A stretch of DNA of 64,000 nucleotides from Brumimicrobium sp. (GTDB taxonomy: Bacteria > Bacteroidota > Bacteroidia > Flavobacteriales_D > Crocinitomicaceae). Under the pieces are notes generated by a model. That model ran no database searches. It worked only from the letters and a program-made list of their open reading frames with translations, and was not told the DNA's origin. Below, piece by piece: positions 1 to 7,981 of the stretch. The position numbers were made by a program, and so were the translations under genes. The stretch lies in contig JAMLGZ010000001.1 of NCBI GenBank assembly GCA_023957385.1, positions 792,923 through 856,922 of the forward strand, read 5' to 3'. Numbering within the stretch: the first letter of the stretch is position 1; each line of letters opens with the position of its first letter.

Positions 1-867
1 AGAATAATTAAAGATACCATAACTAGCATGATTGTAAATCTCTGTATTGGTAACTTTTAAGGTGTAATCAGAGTTGGAAGGGTCATCTCCATAAACATGA
101 ATTCCGGCAGTTCCATTCTTAATAATGCAATGATTAATTGTGGAAGTCCGCGCATGATCCATGTAAATTCCATAATACTGTCCCTTAACATCTTCATAAA
201 AAGATTCTAAGCGGTCTCCTTGGAGGATTACGGGATCCGTACAGGAACCATCTATGATTAAGGTTCCTTTATAGTTAAATAAAAGTGCATTTTTATGTAG
301 ATATATTTTAGTCCCTGCCTGAATTGTAAGTGTTTTTGCAGAATCTACAGCAGCATAGTCGTAGATAACATGGGGTTTATCATTTGGCCAGATTCCTTCA
401 TTGGTATCTTTATAATGGAAATACGCATTTTGTCCCCAAGCGGCTAGTTGAACATGTTGTGTTTTTCCATTGGTTTGGAATTCTACTTGATCCTCTACAA
501 TAAATGGGGTAGTCTCTGAGTTTTCACCGAGTGTAACTTCCACAAACATAAATAAGCTATCTTTTGAGGGAATGGTTACATCAGTAAAAACAAGTCCCGA
601 AATACCGTCTAAGTTTACACGAAAAGGAGATGCTTTCCCTCCTTTAAGGATGACTTTATCAATTTTAATTGCTTGGTTAGATTTGTTATAAATTTTAAAT
701 CTCTTTGTTGTGGAGCCAATTGTAGTGAAGATAGTATCAAAAACTAAAGTATCTGTTGAAAAAGATAAGGAGTCTTTAGAAAACAAATCTTTCTTTTTAC
801 ATCCAGTAAGCAACTGAATACCAAAGGCTAATCCAAGGACAAATGCTATGAGTAATACTTTTTTCAA
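1..867 (-). CDS. Lipoprotein with right-handed beta-helix-like repeats (3' part outside window)
   Basis: This reading frame enters from the left edge and starts at a TTG at 867; no ATG lies between the upstream in-frame stop and the signal sequence. The N-terminus is a lipoprotein signal (hydrophobic stretch, then LLTGC), predicting an acylated, exported protein. The body has short beta-rich segments and ends in the window with a run of the type NHCIIKNGTAGIHV...NTEIYNHASYGIFNY, which resembles parallel beta-helix surface proteins common in Bacteroidota. No enzymatic motif is visible. The C-terminus is outside the window, so domain content is incomplete. Divergent to the yqgE operon. Confidence 0.75.
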   Translation of the reverse strand, partial: MKKVLLIAFVLGLAFGIQLLTGCKKKDLFSKDSLSFSTDTLVFDTIFTTIGSTTKRFKIYNKSNQAIKIDKVILKGGKASPFRVNLDGISGLVFTDVTIPSKDSLFMFVEVTLGENSETTPFIVEDQVEFQTNGKTQHVQLAAWGQNAYFHYKDTNEGIWPNDKPHVIYDYAAVDSAKTLTIQAGTKIYLHKNALLFNYKGTLIIDGSCTDPVILQGDRLESFYEDVKGQYYGIYMDHARTSTINHCIIKNGTAGIHVYGDDPSNSDYTLKVTNTEIYNHASYGIFNYS

Positions 868-980
868 GTTATTCCGTTTTTCAGGTGCTAAATTAACGAA
901 TTTATATTAGTTTTATTTCGTTGAAGAAAGAAGTTAAAATCAAAAGAGAATTTTTCAAATCATAAAGCGTTATTGAATAT

Positions 981-1562
981 ATGAAATTAGACTTTTCTTT
1001 TATAAATAAGCGAGCACCTCAAAAAGGAAGAGTGATAGTAGCGGATCCCTTCTCTAAGGGAGATTATTTTGAGCGCTCAGTAGTATATTTATGTGAACAT
1101 AATGAAGAGGGAACCTTTGGTTTTGTGTTGGATAAATACTTGGATTTTAATTTGTCGGATATTGCTAAGAATTTCCCTGAGATTGACACAAGAATTAGTG
1201 TAGGAGGACCTGTTCAGACTGAAAGTATTTTCTTTCTTCATACATTGGGAGAACGCATTGAGGGGAGCATGGAAGTAGGAAATGGAATCTATATGGGAGG
1301 AGATTATGATTCAGTTATTCAAGGATTGCGCGATGAGTCTATTCAATCTTCAGAGGTAAGATTCTTTTTAGGTTATTCAGGGTGGGATCCAAACCAGTTG
1401 GAAGATGAAATTAGTCGAAACAATTGGATAGTATCTACTGTAACCAATGTTTGGGAAATTATGGATACATCTTTAGAGGACTTATGGCAGCGTTTTATGA
1501 AGAGAGAAGGGAAAAAATATGAAATTCTTTCCAAGGCACCAATTGATTTTATAGATAATTAA
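981..1562 (+). CDS. YqgE/AlgH family protein (UPF0301)
   Basis: A 193-residue protein of the YqgE/AlgH family (DUF179), whose biochemical role is unsettled. The family marks are clear: the N-terminal ADPFSKGDYFERSVVYLCEH segment (about 21-40), GGPVQ at 75-79, and GYSGW at 131-135 followed by an acidic stretch. Length matches the family (about 185 aa). No signal peptide, so probably cytosolic. It is the first gene of a tightly packed plus-strand run: 7 bp to the next gene, then 11 and 9 bp, so co-transcription with a small hypothetical protein, transaldolase and a glycosyltransferase is likely. Confidence 0.92.
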   Translation: MKLDFSFINKRAPQKGRVIVADPFSKGDYFERSVVYLCEHNEEGTFGFVLDKYLDFNLSDIAKNFPEIDTRISVGGPVQTESIFFLHTLGERIEGSMEVGNGIYMGGDYDSVIQGLRDESIQSSEVRFFLGYSGWDPNQLEDEISRNNWIVSTVTNVWEIMDTSLEDLWQRFMKREGKKYEILSKAPIDFIDN

Positions 1563-1569
1563 AAGTAGG

Positions 1570-1827
1570 ATGGGCTATACACAGAGTGAGTTTCGTAAGT
1601 TGACTGTGGATCAAAAGTACCAGATTTTAAAAGAGCAGGGGGATTACATTGGAGGGAGAGTTTTTGGTAGTCACTGGGTATATCTCTACGCTTTAGATGG
1701 GTTCTTTGTGGAAATGTGGGTTATTATAGCAATTGAAAAAATACAATGGATTGAAATTCAAGATAATCAAACTATTTTGAATGAATATACAAGAGAGATA
1801 GACATTAAAAAAGATTTGAATTTATAA
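1570..1827 (+). CDS. Small hypothetical protein between yqgE and transaldolase
   Basis: An 85-residue protein that I do not recognise by function. It has the look of a small soluble protein: an amphipathic N-terminal helix (about 5-25), a central aromatic beta-rich stretch with HWVYLYALDGFFVEMW (about 35-50) and a charged C-terminus. No signal peptide and no catalytic motif. Its position 7 bp after yqgE and 11 bp before the transaldolase gene, on the same strand, makes it a real co-transcribed gene rather than a chance frame. Proteins of this size and composition recur in Bacteroidota beside housekeeping genes, but no role follows from that. Confidence 0.75.
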   Translation: MGYTQSEFRKLTVDQKYQILKEQGDYIGGRVFGSHWVYLYALDGFFVEMWVIIAIEKIQWIEIQDNQTILNEYTREIDIKKDLNL

Positions 1828-1838
1828 ACTAATAAAAT

Positions 1839-2495
1839 ATGAAATTTTTTATAGACACAGCAAACTTAGCGGAAATCAAAGAGGCAAACGATTTAGGAAT
1901 TTTGGATGGTGTAACTACAAATCCTTCATTGATGGCTAAAGAAAATATTACAGGAAAAGAAAATATCTTAAAGCATTATAAAGATATATGTCAAATCGTT
2001 TGTGGACCAGTAAGTGCTGAGGTGATTGCTACGGATTATCAAGGAATGATAGAAGAAGGACAAAAACTTGCAAGTATCCATCATAATATCGTGGTTAAAG
2101 TACCTATGACATTGGATGGAATTAAGGCTATTTCTTATTTCTCAAAAAATAAAATTAAGACAAATTGTACGCTCATTTTTTCACCGGGGCAAGCTCTATT
2201 AGCCGCAAAAGCTGGTGCTAATTATGTTTCTCCTTTTTTAGGGAGACTGGATGATATTTCTGCTGATGGTTTAGCATTGATTGCTGAGATTCGTCAGATA
2301 TTTGATAATTATGATTTTGAAACAAAAATATTAGCAGCTTCGATTCGTCATCCGATGCATATTATTGATTGTGCTAAAATTGGAGCAGATGTGGCTACTT
2401 GCCCATTAAAACCTATTCTTCAATTAGCGAATCATCCACTAACAGATAGAGGACTAGAGCAATTCTTGGCTGATTATAAGAAGGGGAATTCATAA
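1839..2495 (+). CDS. Transaldolase, small (FSA/TalC-like) type
   Basis: A 218-residue TIM-barrel aldolase of the short transaldolase / fructose-6-phosphate aldolase family, acting in the non-oxidative pentose phosphate pathway. Visible hallmarks are FIDTANL at the N-terminus (Asp6), GVTTNPSLM (24-32), and the Schiff-base lysine K87 in VVKVPMT. The C-terminal segment with [10 protein letters not shown] and DVATCPLKP is typical of this subgroup. Whether it prefers transaldolase or fructose-6-phosphate aldolase chemistry cannot be told from the motifs alone. Third gene of the yqgE run. Confidence 0.93.
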   Translation: MKFFIDTANLAEIKEANDLGILDGVTTNPSLMAKENITGKENILKHYKDICQIVCGPVSAEVIATDYQGMIEEGQKLASIHHNIVVKVPMTLDGIKAISYFSKNKIKTNCTLIFSPGQALLAAKAGANYVSPFLGRLDDISADGLALIAEIRQIFDNYDFETKILAASIRHPMHIIDCAKIGADVATCPLKPILQLANHPLTDRGLEQFLADYKKGNS

Positions 2496-2504
2496 AATAT
2501 AAAC

Positions 2505-3422
2505 ATGCTTTCCATACTAATTCCTGTTTATAACCATAATTGTGTGCGTCTTGTTAAAGATCTTCATTCACAAGGAATGATGTTAAATATTCCATTTGAA
2601 ATCATAGTTTTAGATGATATTTCCTCTTTGTTTCTTGAAGAAAATGACGCCATAAATGAATTAGAAAATGCGCGATTTATTGGTGCAAAAGAGCATCTTG
2701 GTCGGGCAAAAATCAGGAATGAACTCAGTAGAATGGCAACGTATGAAAATTTATTATTTATCGACTCTGATGCACAAGTTGATCATTCTGATTTCTTAAA
2801 AAACTATTTACAACACCTTTCGAAGGCGGATGTGTTGGTTGGCGGGATGAAATATGCGCTAACACCACCAATGAATAATGTGTTGAGATGGTATTATGGA
2901 AGTAAACGGGAAGATTTACCTGAGAAAATTCGTAATCAACATCCCTATCGTTCAATCATAAGTTTTAATATCTTAATCAAGAAACATGTGTTTTCAAACT
3001 ATCCCTTTGACGAAACCAATATTGAGGTAACAAGTAGTTATGGTCATGAAGATACACTGTTAGGTTTGATATATAAGCGTCATGCTGTCTCAATTCTTCA
3101 CATTGACAATCAGTTGATTCACGACTATAAGGAAACAAATGAAGGTTTTTTAAGAAATAGTCTTATTGCAGTTGAAAAATATGTTCGTTTCCAAAAATTC
3201 AGAGAAAAAGAAGTGGTTAGTCAAATTAAAATCTTCAAAATATTTGAGTTATCCAAAAAAATGGGATTGTTAAGAGTATTTGATTTTCTTTATAAAAGAA
3301 ATAAAGAAAAAATGAGAGCTAATTTGTTAAGTCAACACCCTTCGTTAAAAACATTTGATTTTTACAGACTTTATTACCTTGCTCATTTCTATCTGAACAA
3401 TACCGACTTATTGGAGAAGTAG
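2505..3422 (+). CDS. Glycosyltransferase family 2
   Basis: A 305-residue GT-A fold glycosyltransferase. It begins with the family's first strand (SILIPVYNHN) and carries the metal- and nucleotide-binding D-x-D at 87-89 (LLFIDSDAQ). A later GHEDTLLG segment (about 180) fits the catalytic-base region. The C-terminal third is basic and helical without clear membrane spans. Donor and acceptor sugars cannot be inferred. It closes the yqgE-transaldolase run, 9 bp after the preceding stop, and is followed by a convergent terminator-like hairpin. Confidence 0.88.
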   Translation: MLSILIPVYNHNCVRLVKDLHSQGMMLNIPFEIIVLDDISSLFLEENDAINELENARFIGAKEHLGRAKIRNELSRMATYENLLFIDSDAQVDHSDFLKNYLQHLSKADVLVGGMKYALTPPMNNVLRWYYGSKREDLPEKIRNQHPYRSIISFNILIKKHVFSNYPFDETNIEVTSSYGHEDTLLGLIYKRHAVSILHIDNQLIHDYKETNEGFLRNSLIAVEKYVRFQKFREKEVVSQIKIFKIFELSKKMGLLRVFDFLYKRNKEKMRANLLSQHPSLKTFDFYRLYYLAHFYLNNTDLLEK

Positions 3423-3437
3423 GAATAGATTTTGAAA

Positions 3438-3475
3438 AAATAAAGAGACCTTCCTGGCAGAAGATCTCTTTATTT
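3438..3475. terminator. Bidirectional terminator-like hairpin between glycosyltransferase and hsp20
   Basis: An 11-bp inverted repeat (AAATAAAGAGA ... TCTCTTTATTT) with an intervening 16-nt loop lies between two convergent genes. Each strand ends in an AT-rich tract, consistent with a shared intrinsic terminator. Confidence 0.6.
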
Positions 3476-3512
3476 ACCTAACTTACTTAACCTAACTAAC
3501 ACTACTTATAAA

Positions 3513-3932
3513 CTACTTAACTTCAATCTTTTTTATAATTTTCTTTTTCAATTCTGGTTTGGGTACGATTACTCTTAGTACACCGTCAATGTAATCTGCT
3601 TGAACAGATTGTACGTCAATATCTTTTGGTAAAGTAAAAGAACGTCTAAATGAACCGTATGAAAACTCTCTTAGCGTATAATTTTCCTCTTTAACTTCAT
3701 TTTGAGCTTTAGCTTCACCACTTATTGATAATTTGTTTCCGTCAATTTCTATATTGATGTCTTGTTTGTTAATTCCTGGAACGGCTAATTCAACTACATA
3801 ATCATTCTCTCGCTCTAAAATATTTACCGCTGCTTCATTAAATTTTGAAGGTTGATGCGTTCTGAAAAAGTCATCTGTAAAATCTCCTAAGAATGAAGGT
3901 AAAAATCCGCTGTTTCTTCTAGTTACTTCCAT
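3513..3932 (-). CDS. Hsp20/alpha-crystallin small heat-shock protein
   Basis: A 139-residue ATP-independent chaperone. The N-terminal arm is short (RRNSGFLPSFLGDFTDDFF). The alpha-crystallin domain spans about 38-130, with ELAVPGINKQDINIEI, KLSISGEA and the closing strand DGVLRVIVPKPE. The C-terminus ends in a run of lysines and isoleucines (KKKIIKKIEVK) and lacks a clear I-x-I oligomerisation motif, although KIEV could substitute. Monocistronic, flanked by a convergent glycosyltransferase gene and about 160 bp from the next gene on its strand. No recognisable heat-shock operator (CIRCE) was seen upstream. Confidence 0.95.
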   Translation of the reverse strand: MEVTRRNSGFLPSFLGDFTDDFFRTHQPSKFNEAAVNILERENDYVVELAVPGINKQDINIEIDGNKLSISGEAKAQNEVKEENYTLREFSYGSFRRSFTLPKDIDVQSVQADYIDGVLRVIVPKPELKKKIIKKIEVK

Positions 3933-4090
3933 GATCGTATATTTTTAAATTATTAATCAATTTTTTCTAGGATTAGTCAAGTATTGTACCAATGCATTTT
4001 TGATAAGATAATAAGAAAAATAGGCAGAAAGTAATATGGAAAAAATGACAAATAGTCATTTCAGAATAAAATTAAGCGACAAAACGTCAG

Positions 4091-5539
4091 CTACGCAGCT
4101 CTCTTTTTGCTTATAAAAAGAAGTCCAATAAATGTGATTACACCATTAATCACCAATAATTCCAATCCAATTTGGAAATCACCAAAGATACTTGCTTGAT
4201 AGTGATCTATGAGATAGCTAAGGGTTGGAGCAATAATACAAATAAGAGGAACCCATTTATCTATTACTTTTCGTTGTGTAAAAATTCCAAAAGCAAAGAG
4301 ACCGAGTAAAGGTCCATAAGTAAATCCAGCTAATTTCAGAATCAACCAAATCATGGATCCATCATCAATTACCTTAAATAGGAGAACCATTAGAAGGAAA
4401 GAAAGAGCTACAATTAGATGGACATTCTTTCTGATTTTTTTCTTTTTTGTATCATCCCATTCGTTACGTTGATTGATTCCGAGAATATCAATACAGAAAG
4501 AAGAGGTGAGAGCAGTCATAGCGCCATCAGCACTTGGAAATAGAGCAGAAATTAAAGCAATAATGAATATTAAGGAAATGATGCCCGGCATGTGTTCTAA
4601 GGCAATTTCAGGGAACAAAGCATCTCCCGTAGCATTCACGCTTTCTTGTCCAGCATATAGATGTAGTAATCCTCCTAAATATAGAAATAGACCAATAACA
4701 AATAGCATAATGAATCCTAGGGTGACCATATTTTTTTGTGAATCTTTAAGGTGGGTCACTGAAAGGCTCTTTTGCATCATTTCTTGGTCAATACCTGTCA
4801 TGGTAATAGTGATAAATGCACCAGCTATAATTTGTTTCACAAAGAAATTTTTCTCCATTGGGTTAGTCCCGAATATTTGAGTAAATCCCTCGTTGTGCAT
4901 TAGACTTAGACTTTCTCCAAAGCTCAAATCCATGTGTGTAAGAATATAAATAGTGCAAATAATTAGTCCAGCCAGCATGAAGGTAGTTTGCAAGGTATCT
5001 GTCCAAACAATAGTTTTTACACCACCTTCATAAGTGTAAAGTAATATCATGACAATGGCGATAATGGTTGTAGCAATAAAAGGCACGCCGAGTTTTGCCA
5101 AAATAGTTATTTGAAGAATATTCACGACTAGATAAAGACGTGCAGTTGCGCCAACTAAACGAGAAACAATAAAGATAGTTGCACCCGATTTTTCTGAGAC
5201 CACTCCCATGCGTTCACGTAGATAGCTATAGATGGAAGTTACTTTTAACCGATAATAGAGAGGTAAAAGAATATATGCAATTACGATATATCCAATAAAA
5301 TATCCAATAGTAATTTGAAAGTATCCAAAATTATCTTTTCCTACTGCTCCTGGAACGCTAACAAAGGTAACTCCTGATAAAGAAGACCCAATCATTCCAA
5401 AAGCAACCAGCATCCAGTTGCTATTTCTGTTTCCTATGAAGAAGGCATCATTATTACTCCCTTTTCCAGTCCAATAAGAAACAAAAAGCAAGAATGCAAA
5501 ATAAATTACAACAACGGATAATAAAAGAATAGGGGACAT
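4091..5539 (-). CDS. Sodium:solute symporter family transporter
   Basis: A 482-residue integral membrane protein with about 13 hydrophobic segments, belonging to the sodium:solute symporter (SSS) family. Recognisable segments are the N-terminal FFIGNRNSNWMLVAFGMIGSSLSG (TM1-2 region) and the SADGAMTALTSSFCIDI segment that forms part of the sodium-binding core. The substrate cannot be deduced; Bacteroidota homologs are variously annotated as sialic acid, glucose or choline carriers. It starts 16 bp after the END of the START-like gene on the same strand, so the two are probably one transcript. Confidence 0.92.
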   Translation of the reverse strand: MSPILLLSVVVIYFAFLLFVSYWTGKGSNNDAFFIGNRNSNWMLVAFGMIGSSLSGVTFVSVPGAVGKDNFGYFQITIGYFIGYIVIAYILLPLYYRLKVTSIYSYLRERMGVVSEKSGATIFIVSRLVGATARLYLVVNILQITILAKLGVPFIATTIIAIVMILLYTYEGGVKTIVWTDTLQTTFMLAGLIICTIYILTHMDLSFGESLSLMHNEGFTQIFGTNPMEKNFFVKQIIAGAFITITMTGIDQEMMQKSLSVTHLKDSQKNMVTLGFIMLFVIGLFLYLGGLLHLYAGQESVNATGDALFPEIALEHMPGIISLIFIIALISALFPSADGAMTALTSSFCIDILGINQRNEWDDTKKKKIRKNVHLIVALSFLLMVLLFKVIDDGSMIWLILKLAGFTYGPLLGLFAFGIFTQRKVIDKWVPLICIIAPTLSYLIDHYQASIFGDFQIGLELLVINGVITFIGLLFISKKRAA

Positions 5540-5555
5540 GTAAATGATGTTGGGT

Positions 5556-5942
5556 TTAAGCGCCTAATTTTCGAATCAGTTCATTTATGGTGTTTTCCCA
5601 ATAATGCTGTACTTCATCCATTTCATAATCAAAGGCAAAACTAGTTACGTTTAAAACCACAGCTTTTGTCATAGGATCTACATGAAATTTAAGTTCCACA
5701 TACGAATCTATATCTTCTTCTTCATCTTCTATCCATCTGAATTTGATGAATTCTCCTTCTTTCTTGCCAAGTAGTCTAGCTTGTTCTTCACTTCCATTCC
5801 AAATAAAAGTATATATGTCATCTTTAATATTTACATCATCAGCAAACCACTCGCTTAACCCACCAGGAGTCATGATCATATTACTTAGAATCTTAGTAGA
5901 AGTCTTCAATAAATACTCTTGTTCAAATTTAATTTTCGACAT
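5556..5942 (-). CDS. START-like domain protein
   Basis: A 128-residue single-domain protein of the START-like/AHSA1 superfamily form found in Bacteroidota. Visible are EYLLKTSTKILSNMIMTPGGLSEWFADDV near the N-terminus (the typical first helix and PxxLxxWFAD turn), acidic middle strands (EDEEEDIDSY) and a C-terminal helix starting HYWENTINELIRKLG. These domains usually form a hydrophobic ligand cavity; the ligand is unknown. It is cytosolic by composition and is the promoter-proximal gene upstream of the symporter. Confidence 0.82.
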   Translation of the reverse strand: MSKIKFEQEYLLKTSTKILSNMIMTPGGLSEWFADDVNIKDDIYTFIWNGSEEQARLLGKKEGEFIKFRWIEDEEEDIDSYVELKFHVDPMTKAVVLNVTSFAFDYEMDEVQHYWENTINELIRKLGA

Positions 5943-6062
5943 ATCCTATACTAGTTAAGGTTATATTTTGAATGTCTGCAAGATAGCAAAAAAAAATGGA
6001 ATCTGATGTGGATATAATGTGGGTTTAAAGACTTTCTTTCAACGACTTTTCAACAAAAAACA

Positions 6063-6096
6063 CAAAAAAAAAGAGCTGCCTATAATTAGACAGCTC
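6063..6096 (-). terminator. Intrinsic terminator after the DUF3078 gene
   Basis: On the minus strand, GAGCTG ... CAGCTC (73-96 in the 6000s) is followed by an uninterrupted run of T residues. It lies about 20 bp downstream of the DUF3078 stop codon and matches a Rho-independent terminator. Confidence 0.75.
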
Positions 6097-6117
6097 CCCA
6101 ATATAAAATATGTTTGT

Positions 6118-7071
6118 TTACTCTTTCTCTTGAAAGTTAGCCAATCTGTATGCGATGCCGACACCTAGTACTTGTTTGAACTGAGTTCTTGGACCTACGT
6201 TTCCGTTTCTATCAGTGATATCAATATCATCGTCATAGATAAGATTTAATTGTAGGTTAGCAGAGAACCATTTGTTGATTTTAAAGTCCATGATTAACTC
6301 ACCATAAACATCAATATTTTGTGGATTTTCTAAGTAGTTAGAGAAGAATTCCCATCTTGTTTTTAAGTTGATATTCTTCATGATTTCTTTTTTATAAGAA
6401 ACTCTCGCATAAGCACCTAGCTCAGCTCTGAAACGACTTCCTTTTTTGATCATTGTTCCCATGGCATCGTATTCAGCAGCTTCAACCCCAAAAGCACCAG
6501 CATCAGCTAAAATTTGATTATTTACAAAAGTAAATTTAGCAGTTAGCGGTGATAACATAGCTTTAAAATTATCATTTGGGATATATTCGATACCCAGAGA
6601 TAATGTAGCATATCCAGGAGCCATGAAAGTAGATGTACGAACAGAATCATTTGGATAAGCGAATCCATCTAAATATTGAGTTCTAAATCCTCCAAGTAAA
6701 GATAAGTACCATGGATCTTTTAAGCCATAAGAAACAGTTGATTGGATATCTAATACGTCATCTGTTTTTTGTAGTTTTTCATCAAAATATTGAATACCTC
6801 CTAAACCAGTAGAAAGAGCATTTGCCCATTTGATTTTTCCTTTTGAATAATCAGCACTTGCATTAATGAACCCAAGACCTGAAATGTTATTTCTACCCCC
6901 AGCAGCCCAGTTAGTAAATGATGATTGGGTAATGTTGAGGGAAAAGATACTTTCTAATTTCCAATTTCCTGGAGTTTTTTCAGCTGATGGAGCGGGTGCA
7001 GATTCCTCTTGCCCGAATACATTGAAAATAAGTAGGGTAGATAGTGTTAAGATAGATATCAATTTTTTCAT
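6118..7071 (-). CDS. DUF3078 domain-containing outer-membrane-associated protein
   Basis: A 317-residue secreted protein: cleavable signal peptide (about 1-20, ending VFGQEE) followed by a DUF3078-type body. Marks of that family include the segment WKLESIFSLNITQSSFTNWAAGGRN and alternating beta strands rich in aromatics (SLGIEYIPNDNF, RWEFFSNYL, FKINKWFSANLQLNLIYDDDIDI), suggesting an outer-membrane beta-barrel-like structure. Function unknown. The downstream gene on the same strand is separated by a terminator, so it is monocistronic, driven by a near-consensus promoter at 7098-7128. Confidence 0.88.
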   Translation of the reverse strand: MKKLISILTLSTLLIFNVFGQEESAPAPSAEKTPGNWKLESIFSLNITQSSFTNWAAGGRNNISGLGFINASADYSKGKIKWANALSTGLGGIQYFDEKLQKTDDVLDIQSTVSYGLKDPWYLSLLGGFRTQYLDGFAYPNDSVRTSTFMAPGYATLSLGIEYIPNDNFKAMLSPLTAKFTFVNNQILADAGAFGVEAAEYDAMGTMIKKGSRFRAELGAYARVSYKKEIMKNINLKTRWEFFSNYLENPQNIDVYGELIMDFKINKWFSANLQLNLIYDDDIDITDRNGNVGPRTQFKQVLGVGIAYRLANFQEKE

Positions 7072-7097
7072 TTTTTCATTTTTTTAAAAATTTCGTG

Positions 7098-7128
7098 CAA
7101 AGGTATGAGTATTTTAAAGAATTTCAAA
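7098..7128 (-). promoter_or_regulatory. Bacteroidota-type promoter for the DUF3078 gene
   Basis: On the minus strand TTTG (7125-7128), then exactly 19 bp, then TACCTTTG (7098-7105). This matches the Bacteroidota primary-sigma consensus TTTG-N19-TAnnTTTG. The -7 element ends 26 bp upstream of the start codon. Confidence 0.8.
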
Positions 7129-7239
7129 ATGGAAGTTTAATAATTGCGTGAAAGTTGGAGGTGAGTCCCAAATTATGATTGTAGTTTAAGAGTAGGATCT
7201 GTTCACTACGCTTTGGTAGCAGAGTGGTGGTTGTAAAAT

Positions 7240-7367
7240 AGATTCCGTTCGCTACGCTCCGGAATGACATTTAAGCCTATAATAAAAAGGGAGAGGGGGC
7301 GGCGAAGCCGCCCCCTCTCACTACCCACGTTGAAGGTTGTCATTCCGAAGCGTAGCGAACGGAATCT
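7240..7367. repeat. 128-bp inverted-repeat element with central perfect hairpin
   Basis: Two 30-nt arms (7240-7269 and 7338-7367) are reverse complements with one mismatch; they share the core CGTAGCGAACGGAATCT. At the centre (7291-7319) is a perfect 13-bp GC-rich stem GAGAGGGGGCGGC with a GAA loop. The GC content is far above the surroundings. This looks like a dispersed REP/MITE-like element. The stretch 7129-7503 holds no gene besides this element and the direct repeat that follows. Confidence 0.8.
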
Positions 7368-7389
7368 AACCCTATCCGTAACGGTGATT
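7351..7389 (+). repeat. Left copy of 39-bp direct repeat flanking the CRISPR island
   Basis: The 39-nt segment starting CGTAGCGAACGGAATC and ending GGTGATT recurs at 17846-17884 with a single mismatch. It overlaps the right arm of the inverted-repeat element. Further similarity continues downstream (TATTCCGTAGCG, AAGATTTAGA, a T-rich TTTTTGTTT tract) in both copies. Confidence 0.85.
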
Positions 7390-7503
7390 GCTATTCCGTA
7401 GCGGACTTAATCCGTAATATTATAGGAGAAGATTTAGATGTATATATTTTTGTTTATTTAAATAATTTAGTGTTAAATTCATAAAAATGAAAAAACCACC
7501 TTT

Positions 7504-7830
7504 ATGTCTAAGTCGTTTTATATTTATATCCTTACGAACTTTAACCGTACTACATTATATATAGGAGTTACTAATACTTTAGTAAGAAGATTGAGAGAAC
7601 ATATTTCTCAAGAAAACACTCAAAGTTTTACAGTAAAATATAATATTAAATATTGTGTTTATTATGAGTTATTCACGGATATTCGTATAGCAATAGCTCG
7701 GGAAAAGGAAATAAAGAAATGGCATCGTATTAGAAAAATTAAACTAATTGAAAGCCGAAATATTAACTGGAAAACCTTTGCTTATAATAGTCTTTTATTA
7801 CAATCTTTCGATTATCAAACTAGGGAATAA
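7504..7830 (+). CDS. GIY-YIG nuclease family protein
   Basis: A 108-residue single-domain GIY-YIG protein. The family signature is intact: YIYIL (6-10) as the GIY-equivalent strand, LYIGVT (18-23) as the YIG strand, R28/R29 and H33 in the following helix (VRRLREH), and the conserved acidic position in the RIAIAREKEIKKW helix (about 61-73). Such small stand-alone proteins are frequent in Bacteroidota and may cleave or nick DNA, but the substrate is unknown. It sits between a palindromic repeat element and the tracrRNA gene, and its stop codon overlaps the tracrRNA terminator. A link to the adjacent repeats is inference. Confidence 0.9.
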   Translation: MSKSFYIYILTNFNRTTLYIGVTNTLVRRLREHISQENTQSFTVKYNIKYCVYYELFTDIRIAIAREKEIKKWHRIRKIKLIESRNINWKTFAYNSLLLQSFDYQTRE

Positions 7831-7898
7831 AAAAAGACGAGTTGCCCCGTCTTAAATGTTTTCACAACGGAATAATCCTTATTGTGAATTGCTTTCGT
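7829..7898 (-). ncRNA. tracrRNA of the type II-C CRISPR system
   Basis: On the minus strand, ACGAAAGCAATTCACAAT (7881-7898) can pair with the first 18 nt of the minus-strand repeat (GTTGTGAATTGCTTTCGT; 17 Watson-Crick pairs plus one G-U). It is followed by a short GGA-TTAT-TCC nexus hairpin, a GUUGUGAAAACAUUUAA linker, and a terminator GACGGGGCAACTCGTC (6-bp stem, GCAA tetraloop) with seven T residues ending at 7829. The layout matches Bacteroidota II-C tracrRNAs. Ends are estimated from the -7 box and the T-run, giving about 70 nt. Confidence 0.88.
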
Positions 7899-7902
7899 AT
7901 TC

Positions 7903-7910
7903 CAAATATA
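7903..7910 (-). promoter_or_regulatory. -7 element for tracrRNA
   Basis: Minus-strand TATATTTG is a perfect TAnnTTTG -7 box placed just upstream of the anti-repeat, so transcription would begin within a few nucleotides of 7898. No good TTTG element is seen at the expected -33 distance. Divergent from cas9. Confidence 0.65.
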
Positions 7911-7981
7911 AGAATTAAAATAAAATAATGCATTATAAGTATATTTTTTTTTATTTTAGAACTCATGTAAATATAAGAAAT

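Noticed and set aside
7291..7319. GC-rich hairpin as an ordinary intrinsic terminator
   Set aside because: No T-run follows on either strand and no gene ends next to it; it sits symmetrically in a larger inverted repeat, so a repeat element is the better reading.
7881..7927. Plus-strand reading of the anti-repeat as tracrRNA
   Set aside because: In that direction no nexus, hairpin terminator or T-run follows, whereas the minus strand has all three.
7928..7981. Longer N-terminus of Cas9 from the ATG at 7928
   Set aside because: It would add 18 aromatic, non-conserved residues overlapping the tracrRNA promoter region; Cas9 proteins begin just before the RuvC-I strand, as at 7982.
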